Part shown: one piece after another, positions 8,366 to 15,772 of the stretch
Position numbering within the stretch: the first letter of the stretch is position 1
Layout: each line of letters opens with the position of its first letter
Source: Anaerolineales bacterium
GTDB lineage: Bacteria; Chloroflexota; Anaerolineae; Anaerolineales; E44-bin32
Assembly: GCA_030642885.1 (NCBI GenBank)
Contig: DAOWMX010000003.1
Span: 1 to 25,244, forward strand
Reading direction: 5' to 3'
Length of the DNA: 25,244 bases
Position numbers and translations under genes: made by a program
Notes under the pieces: model-generated
Seen by the model: the letters and a program-made list of their open reading frames with translations, nothing else
What the model was told of the DNA's origin: nothing
The model's database searches: none

Positions 8366-9094
8366 TCAGGAATTGATAAGCCGGTATAGCTGCTTGACTT
8401 CATCCGCCTTCAATTCCCTCCACTCTCCTGGCTTGAGATTACCAATTTCAAGATCTGCAAACCGGATCCTTACTAATCTCTTAACTCTCAAACCAAGGCT
8501 TTTCGCAGTCTCACGAATCTGCCGCTTGTGGCCTTCGGTGAGGATCACATGCACCCAGGGCTCCTTCGTATCTTCAACCCAAACATCTGCTGGACGCGTT
8601 CGAAAACCGTCATCCAATACAACACCCCGCCTCCAGGATTTAATTTGCGCCTTGTCTGGTTTCCTATCTAAGAGGACACGATATTCCTTCTCATGATGAT
8701 AGCGAGGATGTGTTAACCGATTCGTGAGCTCTCCGTCATCGGTCATCAATATCAATCCCTCGCTCTCGAGATCGAGCCGACCGACTGGGAATATGCGGCG
8801 ATCAATTTGAATTAAATCGCTCACAGTTGCGCGTCCGCCTTGTGATCGAAGGCTAGAAAGAACGCCTCGCGGTTTATTTAGCAAAATATACAAAAACCCT
8901 GTTTGTAGTTGGATGAGATCGCCATCAACTCGAATCTCAACTTCACCAGGGTTAACCCTCATCCCGAGAATAGCTTTGCTGCCATTCACGGTCACCCGGC
9001 CATCCCTGATTAACTCATCAGACTTTCTGCGCGAAGCCACGCCCGCTTGGGCGAGAACCTTTTGCAGACGGATGCCCTCACCCACCTGATTCAT
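8366..9094 (-). CDS. RsuA/RluB-family pseudouridine synthase
   Basis: The protein begins with an S4 RNA-binding domain (RLQKVLAQAGVASRRKSDELI, about residues 9-30). A PsuS domain follows with the catalytic motif GRLDLESEGL (105-114), where Asp108 attacks the target uridine, and with GHKRQIRE further on. It converts uridine to pseudouridine in rRNA; in this position beside scpB it is commonly annotated RluB (23S rRNA position 2605 in E. coli numbering), but family members differ in target. Start choice is uncertain. ATG 9094 overlaps scpB by only 17 bases and gives 242 residues; ATG 9121 and GTG 9127 would extend it by 9 or 11 residues. None has a well-spaced Shine-Dalgarno, so coupling to scpB is likely. 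Confidence 0.9.
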   Translation of the reverse strand: MNQVGEGIRLQKVLAQAGVASRRKSDELIRDGRVTVNGSKAILGMRVNPGEVEIRVDGDLIQLQTGFLYILLNKPRGVLSSLRSQGGRATVSDLIQIDRRIFPVGRLDLESEGLILMTDDGELTNRLTHPRYHHEKEYRVLLDRKPDKAQIKSWRRGVVLDDGFRTRPADVWVEDTKEPWVHVILTEGHKRQIRETAKSLGLRVKRLVRIRFADLEIGNLKPGEWRELKADEVKQLYRLINS

Positions 9095-9731
9095 CCTCAG
9101 GTTCAACGAGGGATGTTCCATTCGCACCCAACTCGTCTATCTCACTTTCAAGATTTAGTGGAGGGAGCTCTTTTATGGAGGTTAGGCCGAAATGGTTGAG
9201 AAAATCAGAGGTTGTAGCGTAGATAAACGGCCGCCCTGGACCATCTGTCCTTCCAACCTCGTCAACTAGCCCATGCCTCAGAAGCGTCCTCATTACGCTG
9301 TCGGAGTTAACCCCTCTTACCGCGTCAATTTGCGGCCGGGTGACAGGTTCCTGATAAGCGACGATCGCCAGGACTTCTAATGCCGCGCGACTCAACCGTG
9401 AGGTTTCTTCCAGGTCAAGAAACCGTTGGACATCTGCTGATATTTCCGGAGCGGTGATAAGCTGAACGCTTCGAGATACACGTTGAAGGCGAATTCCCCG
9501 ATTGGCGAATAGCCTGTCGAGTTCTTCCAGCGACTTTTCAACCTCACGAACGGAAGAATTTAATGCGTTCGCGATCTGAGGGATCGAGATCAACTCTGGG
9601 GATACAAAAAGCAACGCCTCGATCCTCGCATTAAGGTCGAGGGTAGAACCCTTCGGGTTCGCTTCTGTCTCCAGCGTGCTATAATCGGCCGCGATTTCCG
9701 CATCCGAGGATGAATGATTTGAATCACTCAC
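9078..9731 (-). CDS. scpB: Segregation and condensation protein B
   Basis: The 217-residue protein contains the ScpB double winged-helix region, starting at LDLNARIEALLFVSPELISI (residues 32-51) and including LSRAALEVLAIVAYQEPVTRPQIDAVRGVNSDSV-type segments. ScpB pairs with ScpA to form the kleisin complex of the SMC condensin that compacts and separates chromosomes. A 31-residue polar leader precedes the domain, and the tail after the second winged helix is acidic. It overlaps the next gene for the pseudouridine synthase, the classic scpB-rluB arrangement. scpA, usually directly upstream, is absent and a divergent lipoprotein gene takes its place. The start codon at 9731 lies inside that divergent gene, so the 5-prime ends overlap by 22 bases. 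No in-frame ATG, GTG or TTG was noticed closer to the domain. Confidence 0.93.
   Translation of the reverse strand: MSDSNHSSSDAEIAADYSTLETEANPKGSTLDLNARIEALLFVSPELISIPQIANALNSSVREVEKSLEELDRLFANRGIRLQRVSRSVQLITAPEISADVQRFLDLEETSRLSRAALEVLAIVAYQEPVTRPQIDAVRGVNSDSVMRTLLRHGLVDEVGRTDGPGRPFIYATTSDFLNHFGLTSIKELPPLNLESEIDELGANGTSLVEPEDESGG
9677..9685 (+). promoter_or_regulatory. Extended -10 promoter of the first lipoprotein gene
   Basis: TGC at 9677-9679 precedes a perfect TATAAT at 9680-9685, an extended -10 element. A poor -35 match lies near 9658-9663. Transcription would begin near 9692, giving a leader of about 18 bases to ATG 9710. The element lies inside the N-terminal coding region of scpB on the other strand. 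Confidence 0.6.
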
Positions 9732-10303
9732 AAAAACTTACCTATCGCACATTCGCGCTTGCTTCGATTCTGGCCAGCTTGTTTCTGGCTACTCTCGCCT
9801 GCCAGATAGATTTAGGGGGGCCAGAAGCGCCCTATCCACTCATCACTGCCGACGATCAGGCTGCTGATGATGTTACGAATTTGTGGCAATCTGCTGTAGA
9901 GAGTGCGCTCGACTCAGGCGAGGTCATGCTCGTTCTCGATGAAAACCAGCTCCATACCTTTGTCGCCATGAGGCTTGCCGCAGAAGATTCTCTCTTACTT
10001 GAACCACAGGTCTTTCTAAGACAGAACGCCATCCAAGTCTACGGGTACGTTATCCAAGGGATTATCAGGGCAAACATCCACCTCTCAATATCGCCAATAC
10101 TCGATCAAGAGGGTAGAATCTCATTTGAGCTTACTTCAGCTTCCGTTGGTCCGATTCCCGCTCCGGAAGCGGTCAAAAACACGATTTCCGCCATTCTTAC
10201 AGAGGCGTTCACTGGAACCTTTGGCTCGTTCGCTACCGGGATACGTATTTCATCTCTCGTCATCAACGATGGACAACTTGCGATCGTTGGTGAACTCCGT
10301 TAG
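9710..10303 (+). CDS. Putative lipoprotein of unknown function
   Basis: I do not recognise the family with certainty. The N-terminus has a hydrophobic signal segment ending in LATLAC (Cys31), a plausible though not perfect lipobox, so the mature protein of about 167 residues is probably anchored outside the membrane. The mature part alternates short strands and helices (ENQLHTFVAMRL, QVFLRQNAIQVYGYV, ISFELTSASVGPIPAP), recalling small membrane-exposed lipid-binding-like folds such as DUF2993/YpmS types, but this is only an impression. Start: ATG 9710 directly abuts GAGG, too close for normal use, whereas TTG 9719 in the same frame lies nine bases after GAGG and may be the real start. An extended -10 promoter lies just upstream. 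The gene diverges from scpB and is followed 42 bases on by a second lipoprotein. Confidence 0.75.
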   Translation: MNDLNHSQKLTYRTFALASILASLFLATLACQIDLGGPEAPYPLITADDQAADDVTNLWQSAVESALDSGEVMLVLDENQLHTFVAMRLAAEDSLLLEPQVFLRQNAIQVYGYVIQGIIRANIHLSISPILDQEGRISFELTSASVGPIPAPEAVKNTISAILTEAFTGTFGSFATGIRISSLVINDGQLAIVGELR

Positions 10304-10337
10304 GCTGGCGGAATACGATTATACCAGCCGCCTTTTT
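10303..10337 (+). terminator. Hairpin and T5 tract between two lipoprotein genes
   Basis: Two mutually exclusive stems can form: GGCTGG 10303-10308 with CCAGCC 10324-10329, or GGCGG 10307-10311 with CCGCC 10328-10332. The second is directly followed by TTTTT (10333-10337), as in an intrinsic terminator. The site starts at the last base of the upstream stop codon and ends nine bases before the next ATG, so it may attenuate transcription into the following gene. Confidence 0.45.
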
Positions 10338-10345
10338 CAACGACA

Positions 10346-11944
10346 ATGAGCCAAACACTGCGTAGCCAATTCTGTATTCTCATCACGTCATTCATTTTGA
10401 TCCTGAGTTCTTGCGCTCGACCGCAGGCAACCGCAGGAATGATTCAAGTTTTCCTATACGTGGATGATTCTATCGAAACGGTTGAAGTGCCTTCTGGCGC
10501 CAGTGTTCAGCAAGCACTTGATTCCGCTGGCGTGATGCTTGGCTCCTTGGATCGAGTAACCCCTCCGGCTTTTACCGTCCTGTCCGATGGCACCGAGATC
10601 GAGATCATACGAGTGCTTGAGAGTTTTGAGATCGAGGAAATAATAATCCCCTTCGATCGTCAAACTGTCCGCAATGAAGCCTTGCCCGAGGGTGAGACAC
10701 GCCTTCTACAACCAGGCAAGAACGGCTTACAAGAAATCACAGTTCGGATATTAATCGAGACAGGTATTGAAACCTCCAGAGCCCCGATCAAGAATGTCAT
10801 TATTGCCGAACCCGTTCCTGAGATTATCATGATCGGCACTCAAAGCACACATTCACCAGTCACGGTTGATGGCAGCCTGGTGTACATCACAAGCGGGAAT
10901 CTATGGGTCATCGAAGGCAGCAGTGGCAGCCGACGCCCGCTTGTCGTTTCCGGTGATCTGGATGGACGTATCCTCAAGATCTCTCCCGATGGTCAATGGG
11001 TGCTCTTTACCCGCGAAACCCCCCAGGAGGAGGAAACGATTAACGGACTCTGGGTCGCATCAATGGTTGACTCTGAGTTCGAAATGCTCGATCTGGGGGT
11101 CCGAAACATTATCCATTTCGCAGACTGGATTCCTCAGAAACCTTCTTTTACGATTACTTATTCAACATCCGAATCCAGCATTGCCTCACCCGGCTGGCAA
11201 GCTAATAATGACTTGGTAACGATCACCTTCACAAGCGCAGGCCGTGCCCTCCGACCCCGCACTATTATTGAACCCAACGCTGGAGGTCAGTACGGCTGGT
11301 GGGGAACAAACTATGTCTGGGGATACGACAGCGACCACCTGGCATATGTTCGCGCAGACAGTTATGGCATTGTAGACCTCGATAAAAACGAGCTCGTCAA
11401 GCTGCAAGAGATCATCCCTTTCCAAACTCTTGGGGACTGGGCTTGGGTTCCTGGACTCGTTTGGGGACGGGACAATCAGACGATTTACTTTGTGGCTCAT
11501 GATGTACCGATTGGCCTCGAGAGCCCCCAAGCATCTCCCGTTTTTAATATCGAAGCCCACACAATGGGGAGCAATCTGATGCTTACACTTGCGGAGCGAA
11601 CCGGGATGTTTGCTTACCCAACGGTTTCTGAGATTCTTAGTTCACACACAGCCGAGATATCGTACCGCGTCGCTTTCCTGCAAGCCATCACGCCGCTTGA
11701 GAGTCAGGAGAGCACCTACCGTATAGCGGTTATGGATCGCGATGGCAGCAATTTACGCTACTTGTTCCCGCCATCCGGCGATCCCGGGTTGGAACCCTCT
11801 CTTCCCGGTCCGGTTTGGTCACCTGGCGGGGATCGGATAGCTGTAATCTATCGAGGAGATCTCTGGATTGTTGATGTCAAGACTGGAACTGGCCAGCAGC
11901 TGACCGCTGATGGTCAAACGCAGATCATGGATTGGGCGCCCTAG
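10346..11944 (+). CDS. G5-domain lipoprotein with TolB-like propeller
   Basis: This 532-residue protein begins with a lipoprotein signal ending LILSSC (Cys23). Residues about 31-89 resemble DUF348, the ubiquitin-like domain found in resuscitation factors and YabE (VFLYVDDSIETVEVPSGASV). Residues about 90-165 match a G5 domain (EIEEIIIPFDRQTVRN, then GKNGLQEITVR and ending PEIIMIGT). The remaining 360 residues contain TolB/WD40-like propeller strands with repeated SPDGQWVLF, SPGGDRIAVIY and IYFVAHD units. G5 domains are linked to binding cell-surface polysaccharide, so an envelope-attached sensing or scaffold role is an inference. No good Shine-Dalgarno precedes ATG 10346, and a terminator-like hairpin sits just upstream, which suggests reduced or conditional expression relative to the first lipoprotein. 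Confidence 0.8.
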   Translation: MSQTLRSQFCILITSFILILSSCARPQATAGMIQVFLYVDDSIETVEVPSGASVQQALDSAGVMLGSLDRVTPPAFTVLSDGTEIEIIRVLESFEIEEIIIPFDRQTVRNEALPEGETRLLQPGKNGLQEITVRILIETGIETSRAPIKNVIIAEPVPEIIMIGTQSTHSPVTVDGSLVYITSGNLWVIEGSSGSRRPLVVSGDLDGRILKISPDGQWVLFTRETPQEEETINGLWVASMVDSEFEMLDLGVRNIIHFADWIPQKPSFTITYSTSESSIASPGWQANNDLVTITFTSAGRALRPRTIIEPNAGGQYGWWGTNYVWGYDSDHLAYVRADSYGIVDLDKNELVKLQEIIPFQTLGDWAWVPGLVWGRDNQTIYFVAHDVPIGLESPQASPVFNIEAHTMGSNLMLTLAERTGMFAYPTVSEILSSHTAEISYRVAFLQAITPLESQESTYRIAVMDRDGSNLRYLFPPSGDPGLEPSLPGPVWSPGGDRIAVIYRGDLWIVDVKTGTGQQLTADGQTQIMDWAP

Positions 11945-12002
11945 CGGTTTATGATCCTGAACCGAGACAAATATCTACTCTAAATCATGTAAGGAGGCGG
12001 CT

Positions 12003-12953
12003 TTGAGAATTCTAATTACTGGAGGCGCAGGCTTCGTCGGATCTCACCTCTGCGACCGTCTATTGAAGGAGATGCACGAAGTTATCGTTGTTGACAACCT
12101 CATTACAGGGGACATCAACAATATCAGCCATCTCGCCGGGCGAGATGATTTCTCATTTGTCAAATACGATGTATCCAACTTCATCTTCGTTCCAGGAAAA
12201 GTCGATGCCGTTATGCACCTGGCTTCTCCTGCGAGTCCGAACCCCACGTCTCCTTATGGCTATCCACAATTACCCATTCAGACCCTCAAGGTCGGGTCCC
12301 TGGGAACGCACAATGCGCTTGGCGTCGCCCGAGTTCATGAGGCTGTTTTCCTGCTCGCTTCCACATCTGAGATATACGGAGATCCCCAGGAGCACCCGCA
12401 GAAGGAAAGCTATTATGGGCACGTAGATATCGTTGGACCACGATCGGTATACGACGAAGCAAAGCGCTTTGCAGAATCGATCACGATGGCCTACCACCGA
12501 TACCATGATCTCGATACGCACATCGCTCGCATCTTCAACACCTTTGGACCCAGGATGCGATTGGATGACGGACGAGCAATTCCTAATTTCATCGTTCAGG
12601 CGCTCAAGGGTAAACCACTCACCATCTACGGTGATGGCTCACAGACTCGCAGCTTCTGCTACATCGACGATCTGGTTGAAGGTCTTTACCTTCTACTGCA
12701 ATCGGACGAGAATTACCCTGTCAACCTGGGAAACCCGCAGGAGATGTCGATTCTTGTACTCGCGGAAGAAATCAATCGCATCGTCGGCAACAAAGCCGGC
12801 ATTCGAAGAGTTCCTGATGGGCGCGCTCCCTCCGATCCTCAGCAACGTCAGCCGGATATCACCCGTGCCAAGTCGATTCTGAACTGGGAGCCTAAAGTCG
12901 ATCTTGAAACGGGCCTTAAGCTCACAATCGAGGATTTCGAGAAACGTCTATGA
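12003..12953 (+). CDS. UDP-glucuronate decarboxylase-like SDR epimerase
   Basis: The 316-residue protein is an extended short-chain dehydrogenase. It has the NAD motif TGGAGFVGSH (6-15), the sequence HLASPASP (72-79), the catalytic STSE (120-123) and YDEAK (Tyr150, Lys154), and HPQKESYYGHV and GPRSVYDEAKR segments. These are hallmarks of UDP-xylose synthase, which oxidises and decarboxylates UDP-glucuronate to UDP-xylose; related dTDP- or UDP-sugar epimerases remain possible. The start is TTG 12003, supported by AAGGAGG six bases upstream. The following GtrA-like membrane gene overlaps its stop by four bases (ATGA), suggesting that the sugar nucleotide feeds a lipid-linked sugar step at the membrane. 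Confidence 0.88.
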   Translation: MRILITGGAGFVGSHLCDRLLKEMHEVIVVDNLITGDINNISHLAGRDDFSFVKYDVSNFIFVPGKVDAVMHLASPASPNPTSPYGYPQLPIQTLKVGSLGTHNALGVARVHEAVFLLASTSEIYGDPQEHPQKESYYGHVDIVGPRSVYDEAKRFAESITMAYHRYHDLDTHIARIFNTFGPRMRLDDGRAIPNFIVQALKGKPLTIYGDGSQTRSFCYIDDLVEGLYLLLQSDENYPVNLGNPQEMSILVLAEEINRIVGNKAGIRRVPDGRAPSDPQQRQPDITRAKSILNWEPKVDLETGLKLTIEDFEKRL

Positions 12954-13447
12954 GGGGGGTCTCACCACGCACACGGCGTGAAATCAACCGCTTTTTAAAA
13001 TTCTCTGTCGTTGGCATCATCGGTGCGGTTGTAGATTTTGGTTCTTTTAACTTGCTCGCCAATGTGCTTGGGGTCGGCAGTATTGTAGCCAGTGTTATTT
13101 CATTCTCGGCTGCCGTCACCAGCAACTTTATCTGGAATCGCTACTGGACTTACCCCGATTCGAGATCAAAGCCAGTCAGCCAACAGGTCCTCCAATTCAC
13201 CTTGGTCAATCTAGTGGGCCTCGCCATACGCACTCCTATCTTTGCCTTCTCAGAAGCACCCATGATCCGTCTTTCAGAGAACATCATCCAATTTTCCCAA
13301 TCGATCCTGCCGGAGAGTGTCACTTCTCTCGGATACCTCAATGCGATAGTACTTGGCCGCAATCTCGCTTTAGCCCTGGCCGTGATTGTCGTTCTGTTTT
13401 GGAACTTCTTTATTAACCGCATCTGGACATACTCCGACGCTGAATGA
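12950..13447 (+). CDS. GtrA-like membrane protein
   Basis: This 165-residue protein shows the GtrA/DPMS family pattern. Four hydrophobic segments lie near residues 15-37, 40-62, 80-100 and 130-155, with the characteristic NFIWNRYWTY and NFFINRIWTY motifs at the ends of segments two and four. GtrA proteins are thought to help move polyprenyl-phosphate-linked sugars across the membrane for cell-envelope glycosylation. The loop between segments three and four (about residues 100-125) is longer than in small GtrA proteins. It overlaps the sugar-nucleotide enzyme upstream by ATGA, so they are probably one unit. The N-terminus is basic, placing it in the cytoplasm. No glycosyltransferase is adjacent. 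Confidence 0.88.
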   Translation: MRGVSPRTRREINRFLKFSVVGIIGAVVDFGSFNLLANVLGVGSIVASVISFSAAVTSNFIWNRYWTYPDSRSKPVSQQVLQFTLVNLVGLAIRTPIFAFSEAPMIRLSENIIQFSQSILPESVTSLGYLNAIVLGRNLALALAVIVVLFWNFFINRIWTYSDAE

Positions 13448-13466
13448 GCTCTATACACCCACAGCG

Positions 13467-13495
13467 TTGGATGGATTTTTCCCGGTGTGTATAAT
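13467..13495 (+). promoter_or_regulatory. Sigma70-type promoter before the GW-motif protein
   Basis: TTGGAT (13467-13472), a 17-base spacer and a perfect TATAAT (13490-13495) form a credible promoter with start near 13502. The leader to ATG 13616 is about 115 bases. The first leader bases GTGAAGAT (13501-13508) are complementary to ATCTTCAC (13557-13564), so a long-range stem could form in it. Confidence 0.6.
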
Positions 13496-13615
13496 CAGTA
13501 GTGAAGATGGTTCCTTTTCCACCAGCTTATGAGGGGCACGCACGATCGCACATTCTATCTTCACCATCCATAAGCAATTGGTATGGAAAGTGCACATACT
13601 ACGCAGGAGAAATTG

Positions 13616-13999
13616 ATGACGACTGAAGCCAGTAAGAAACCCATACCCATTTATACGACACCGGGGGACTGGTCTGCTATGCTTATATTCCCCTACATAT
13701 TCGACCCTATTGGTGAATGGATCGGATGGATGTCCCCCGACCGCAACGTATTCGATGTGGATGGCGTATTTGTTGGCTGGCTATCGGATGAGCCTCGGAT
13801 TCTTAGAAGGCGCATCATCGAAGGAGATCTCATTCGGCGGGAAGTCCCACCTCACCCCGGCCGGATCCGACCACCCGCTACCGTCCCATTACCCCCGATG
13901 ATGGCCGAACTTCCCTTTGAAATCATCGATGTGCTCGATGAAGAGCCTGAACGCCTTCACACAACGGACACCGGCGAATTCAAGGAAGATATGGATTGA
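13616..13999 (+). CDS. Small conserved-looking protein with paired GW motifs
   Basis: The 127-residue protein is not firmly recognised. It starts with PIPIYTTPGDWSAMLIFPYIF and carries two short repeated units ending in aromatic GW motifs (EWIGW 34-38 and VFVGW 51-55). The pattern is similar to a beta-flower or PRC-like fold in which short strands return to a Gly-Trp turn. Residues 62-85 are basic and followed by a proline-rich stretch (RIRPPATVPLPPMM), and the tail is acidic. No signal peptide or membrane segment is seen. The open frame extends back to ATG 13583, but ATG 13616 has AGGAG about six bases upstream and yields the better N-terminus. It overlaps the thioesterase gene by four bases, so the two proteins are likely co-expressed. 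Confidence 0.75.
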   Translation: MTTEASKKPIPIYTTPGDWSAMLIFPYIFDPIGEWIGWMSPDRNVFDVDGVFVGWLSDEPRILRRRIIEGDLIRREVPPHPGRIRPPATVPLPPMMAELPFEIIDVLDEEPERLHTTDTGEFKEDMD

Positions 14000-14505
14000 C
14001 CGGCCCATTGAAATCTCCTCTGGATTCAAAAACTGTTCAAACCTCACGGGTAACATTAAGCCAATTAATGCTGCCTAACCAGGCTAACGTTCGCGGTGAT
14101 GTGCACGGCGGATGGATTATGAAGCTCGTCGATGAAGCCGGTGCTCTCTCAGCCATGCGCCATGCACAATGTCGTGTCGTCACTATCGCCATCGATCAGA
14201 TGGCGTTTCATAAACCGATCCGCATCGGTGACCTGGTGATTCTGCATGCGGAGGTGACCTACGTAGGGAAGACATCCATTGAAACCAGAGTTCAGGTCCT
14301 CGCTGAAAATCCCATTACTGGAGAGAGGACCTTTACCAACACAGCCTACCTGGTTTACGTCGCTCTGGACGAGCAGGGACGTCCTACTCCAGTTCCCAAG
14401 CTTGTCGCCGAATCTGACACTGAAAAAAAGCGAATGTCTGAGGGAGAGAAACGGCAGATTTACCGACTTTCTCAACGGAAGAGCTCCGAGGAGCAGCAGT
14501 TTTGA
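13996..14505 (+). CDS. Hotdog-fold acyl-CoA thioesterase
   Basis: The 169-residue protein has the YciA/BFIT-like acyl-CoA thioesterase signature. MLPNQANVRGDVHGGWIMKL (residues 25-44) is followed by VDEAG with the likely catalytic Asp46, and then a long hotdog helix and strands (IDQMAFHKPIRIGDLVILHAEV). It hydrolyses acyl-CoA to free acid and CoA; the chain length preferred is not readable. The last 30 residues form a charged tail. Translation starts at TTG 13996, which overlaps the preceding stop as TTGA and has AAGGAAG upstream; the next ATG would remove part of the fold. The downstream AAA+ gene again overlaps by TTGA, so three genes are coupled in series. Confidence 0.88.
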   Translation: MTGPLKSPLDSKTVQTSRVTLSQLMLPNQANVRGDVHGGWIMKLVDEAGALSAMRHAQCRVVTIAIDQMAFHKPIRIGDLVILHAEVTYVGKTSIETRVQVLAENPITGERTFTNTAYLVYVALDEQGRPTPVPKLVAESDTEKKRMSEGEKRQIYRLSQRKSSEEQQF

Positions 14506-15704
14506 CAAGGAAGATTGAAACTCTCACCGACCTTCTGGCTCAAGCAGGCGCAAAACGATTCCTTGAGACTCCACCACCAGAAGATATGGGTCTTGCGGAA
14601 CACCTTCCCTTCCCGTTTCTGGCTATTGTTGCCCAACAAGAGATGAAATTAGCGTTACTGTTGGCGCTAATCAATCCCAATATTGGTGGCGTGCTGCTTG
14701 TCGGTCCTCGTGGCACTGGAAAGACAACCGCGGTCAGGAGCCTATCAGACTTACTCCCAGAGGTCTCCAGGAGTCGTTGCCCGTACGGTTGCCTTCCTGA
14801 AGATGTCACTTCGGGCGGTATGGACGGGGTATGTGCGGATTGCGCTCGACGTTTTGCCGAGGGTGATCCACTCACCTACATGGATCGCGTTCGGTTAATA
14901 GAGCTCCCTCTAAACGCACGGCTTGAGGATGTTGTTGGCGGAATCGATGAACGTGCCGCTGTCCAAAAACGGCTGCGTCTAAACCGCGGAATTCTCGCTC
15001 GAGCGGATAACAATATCCTATATGTTGACGAAGTAAATTTGCTTGATGACGACATTGTTAACGCCGTTCTCGACGCTTCTGCGCAGGGAATTTACACACT
15101 CTATCGCGGAACACTCAGTGCCACCTACCGCGCCCGGTTTGTCTTAATTGGGTCGATGAATCCAGAAGAAGGTCGTCTACGTCCACAGATCCTCGATCGT
15201 TTCGGCTTACGCCTGGTTGTACGCGGTTTAGAAGATCCCGAACAACGCTTGGAGGCGTATCGCCGATCCATCGCTCATCGCAGCAATCCCCGTCAGGTGA
15301 TCGCTGAATATGAAGAGGTCATAATGCAAGTCCGGGAGGAACTGCAATCTTCAAGGGCCGCTCTTCCAAATGTTGAACTAACAAATGAGGCGCAAGATTT
15401 CGGGCTTCATTTAATCGACGGCATGGGAATCCACTCGCTTCGAGCCGAGATTACACTCTTTGAAGCGGCTCGAGCTTACGCAGTGGCAGACGGGCGGGAA
15501 AAAGCTGAAGCAGATGATGTGGAGAAAATCGCCAAGATGGCACTGCGACTGCGCAGATCCGGCTTTATCGATGACTACCTTTCTTCTCAAATCGATGAGG
15601 AGAAAGAGATAAACCGCTTACTTACCAGGCACTCGAAAACCGGTCCATCGAAGGGAAAGAAAACAAAACAATCGAAGCCAAAATCAAAAAAAACCGTAAT
15701 CTAA
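14502..15704 (+). CDS. ChlI/BchI-type AAA+ ATPase (magnesium chelatase subunit I-like)
   Basis: The 400-residue protein contains a MoxR/ChlI clade AAA+ module. It has Walker A GPRGTGKT (68-75), Walker B LYVDEV (173-178, Asp176 Glu177), sensor-type GSMNPEEGRLRPQILDRFGL and a C-terminal lid. An insertion carries four cysteines (93, 97, 111, 114; CPYGC then CADC) that could bind zinc. In chlorophyll or cobalamin synthesis, subunit I works with a VWA subunit D and a large chelatase H/CobN. None of those is nearby, so an ATPase motor for another VWA partner is possible. The C-terminus is a lysine-rich tail (residues about 384-400). The TTG start at 14502 overlaps the previous stop as TTGA, with GAGGAG eight bases upstream. 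Confidence 0.88.
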   Translation: MTRKIETLTDLLAQAGAKRFLETPPPEDMGLAEHLPFPFLAIVAQQEMKLALLLALINPNIGGVLLVGPRGTGKTTAVRSLSDLLPEVSRSRCPYGCLPEDVTSGGMDGVCADCARRFAEGDPLTYMDRVRLIELPLNARLEDVVGGIDERAAVQKRLRLNRGILARADNNILYVDEVNLLDDDIVNAVLDASAQGIYTLYRGTLSATYRARFVLIGSMNPEEGRLRPQILDRFGLRLVVRGLEDPEQRLEAYRRSIAHRSNPRQVIAEYEEVIMQVREELQSSRAALPNVELTNEAQDFGLHLIDGMGIHSLRAEITLFEAARAYAVADGREKAEADDVEKIAKMALRLRRSGFIDDYLSSQIDEEKEINRLLTRHSKTGPSKGKKTKQSKPKSKKTVI

Positions 15705-15720
15705 TTATCCCGGGAATCAG

Positions 15721-15745
15721 ATCGGGCCGGTAAAACCGGCCCGAT
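15721..15745. terminator. Bidirectional hairpin between convergent genes
   Basis: ATCGGGCCGGT (15721-15731) and ACCGGCCCGAT (15735-15745) pair perfectly in an 11-bp GC-rich stem with an AAA loop. It lies between the ChlI-like gene (+) and acpP (-), 17 and 28 bases from their stops, so it can end both. T tracts are poor on both sides (TTAAAC on the plus strand), which is unusual for so strong a stem. Confidence 0.65.
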
Positions 15746-15772
15746 TAAACAGCACTAGCAAATGAACTGGAC

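Noticed and set aside
14502..15704. Evidence for chlorophyll synthesis
   Set aside because: A single ChlI-like ATPase without chelatase D or H subunits or other pigment genes is not enough.
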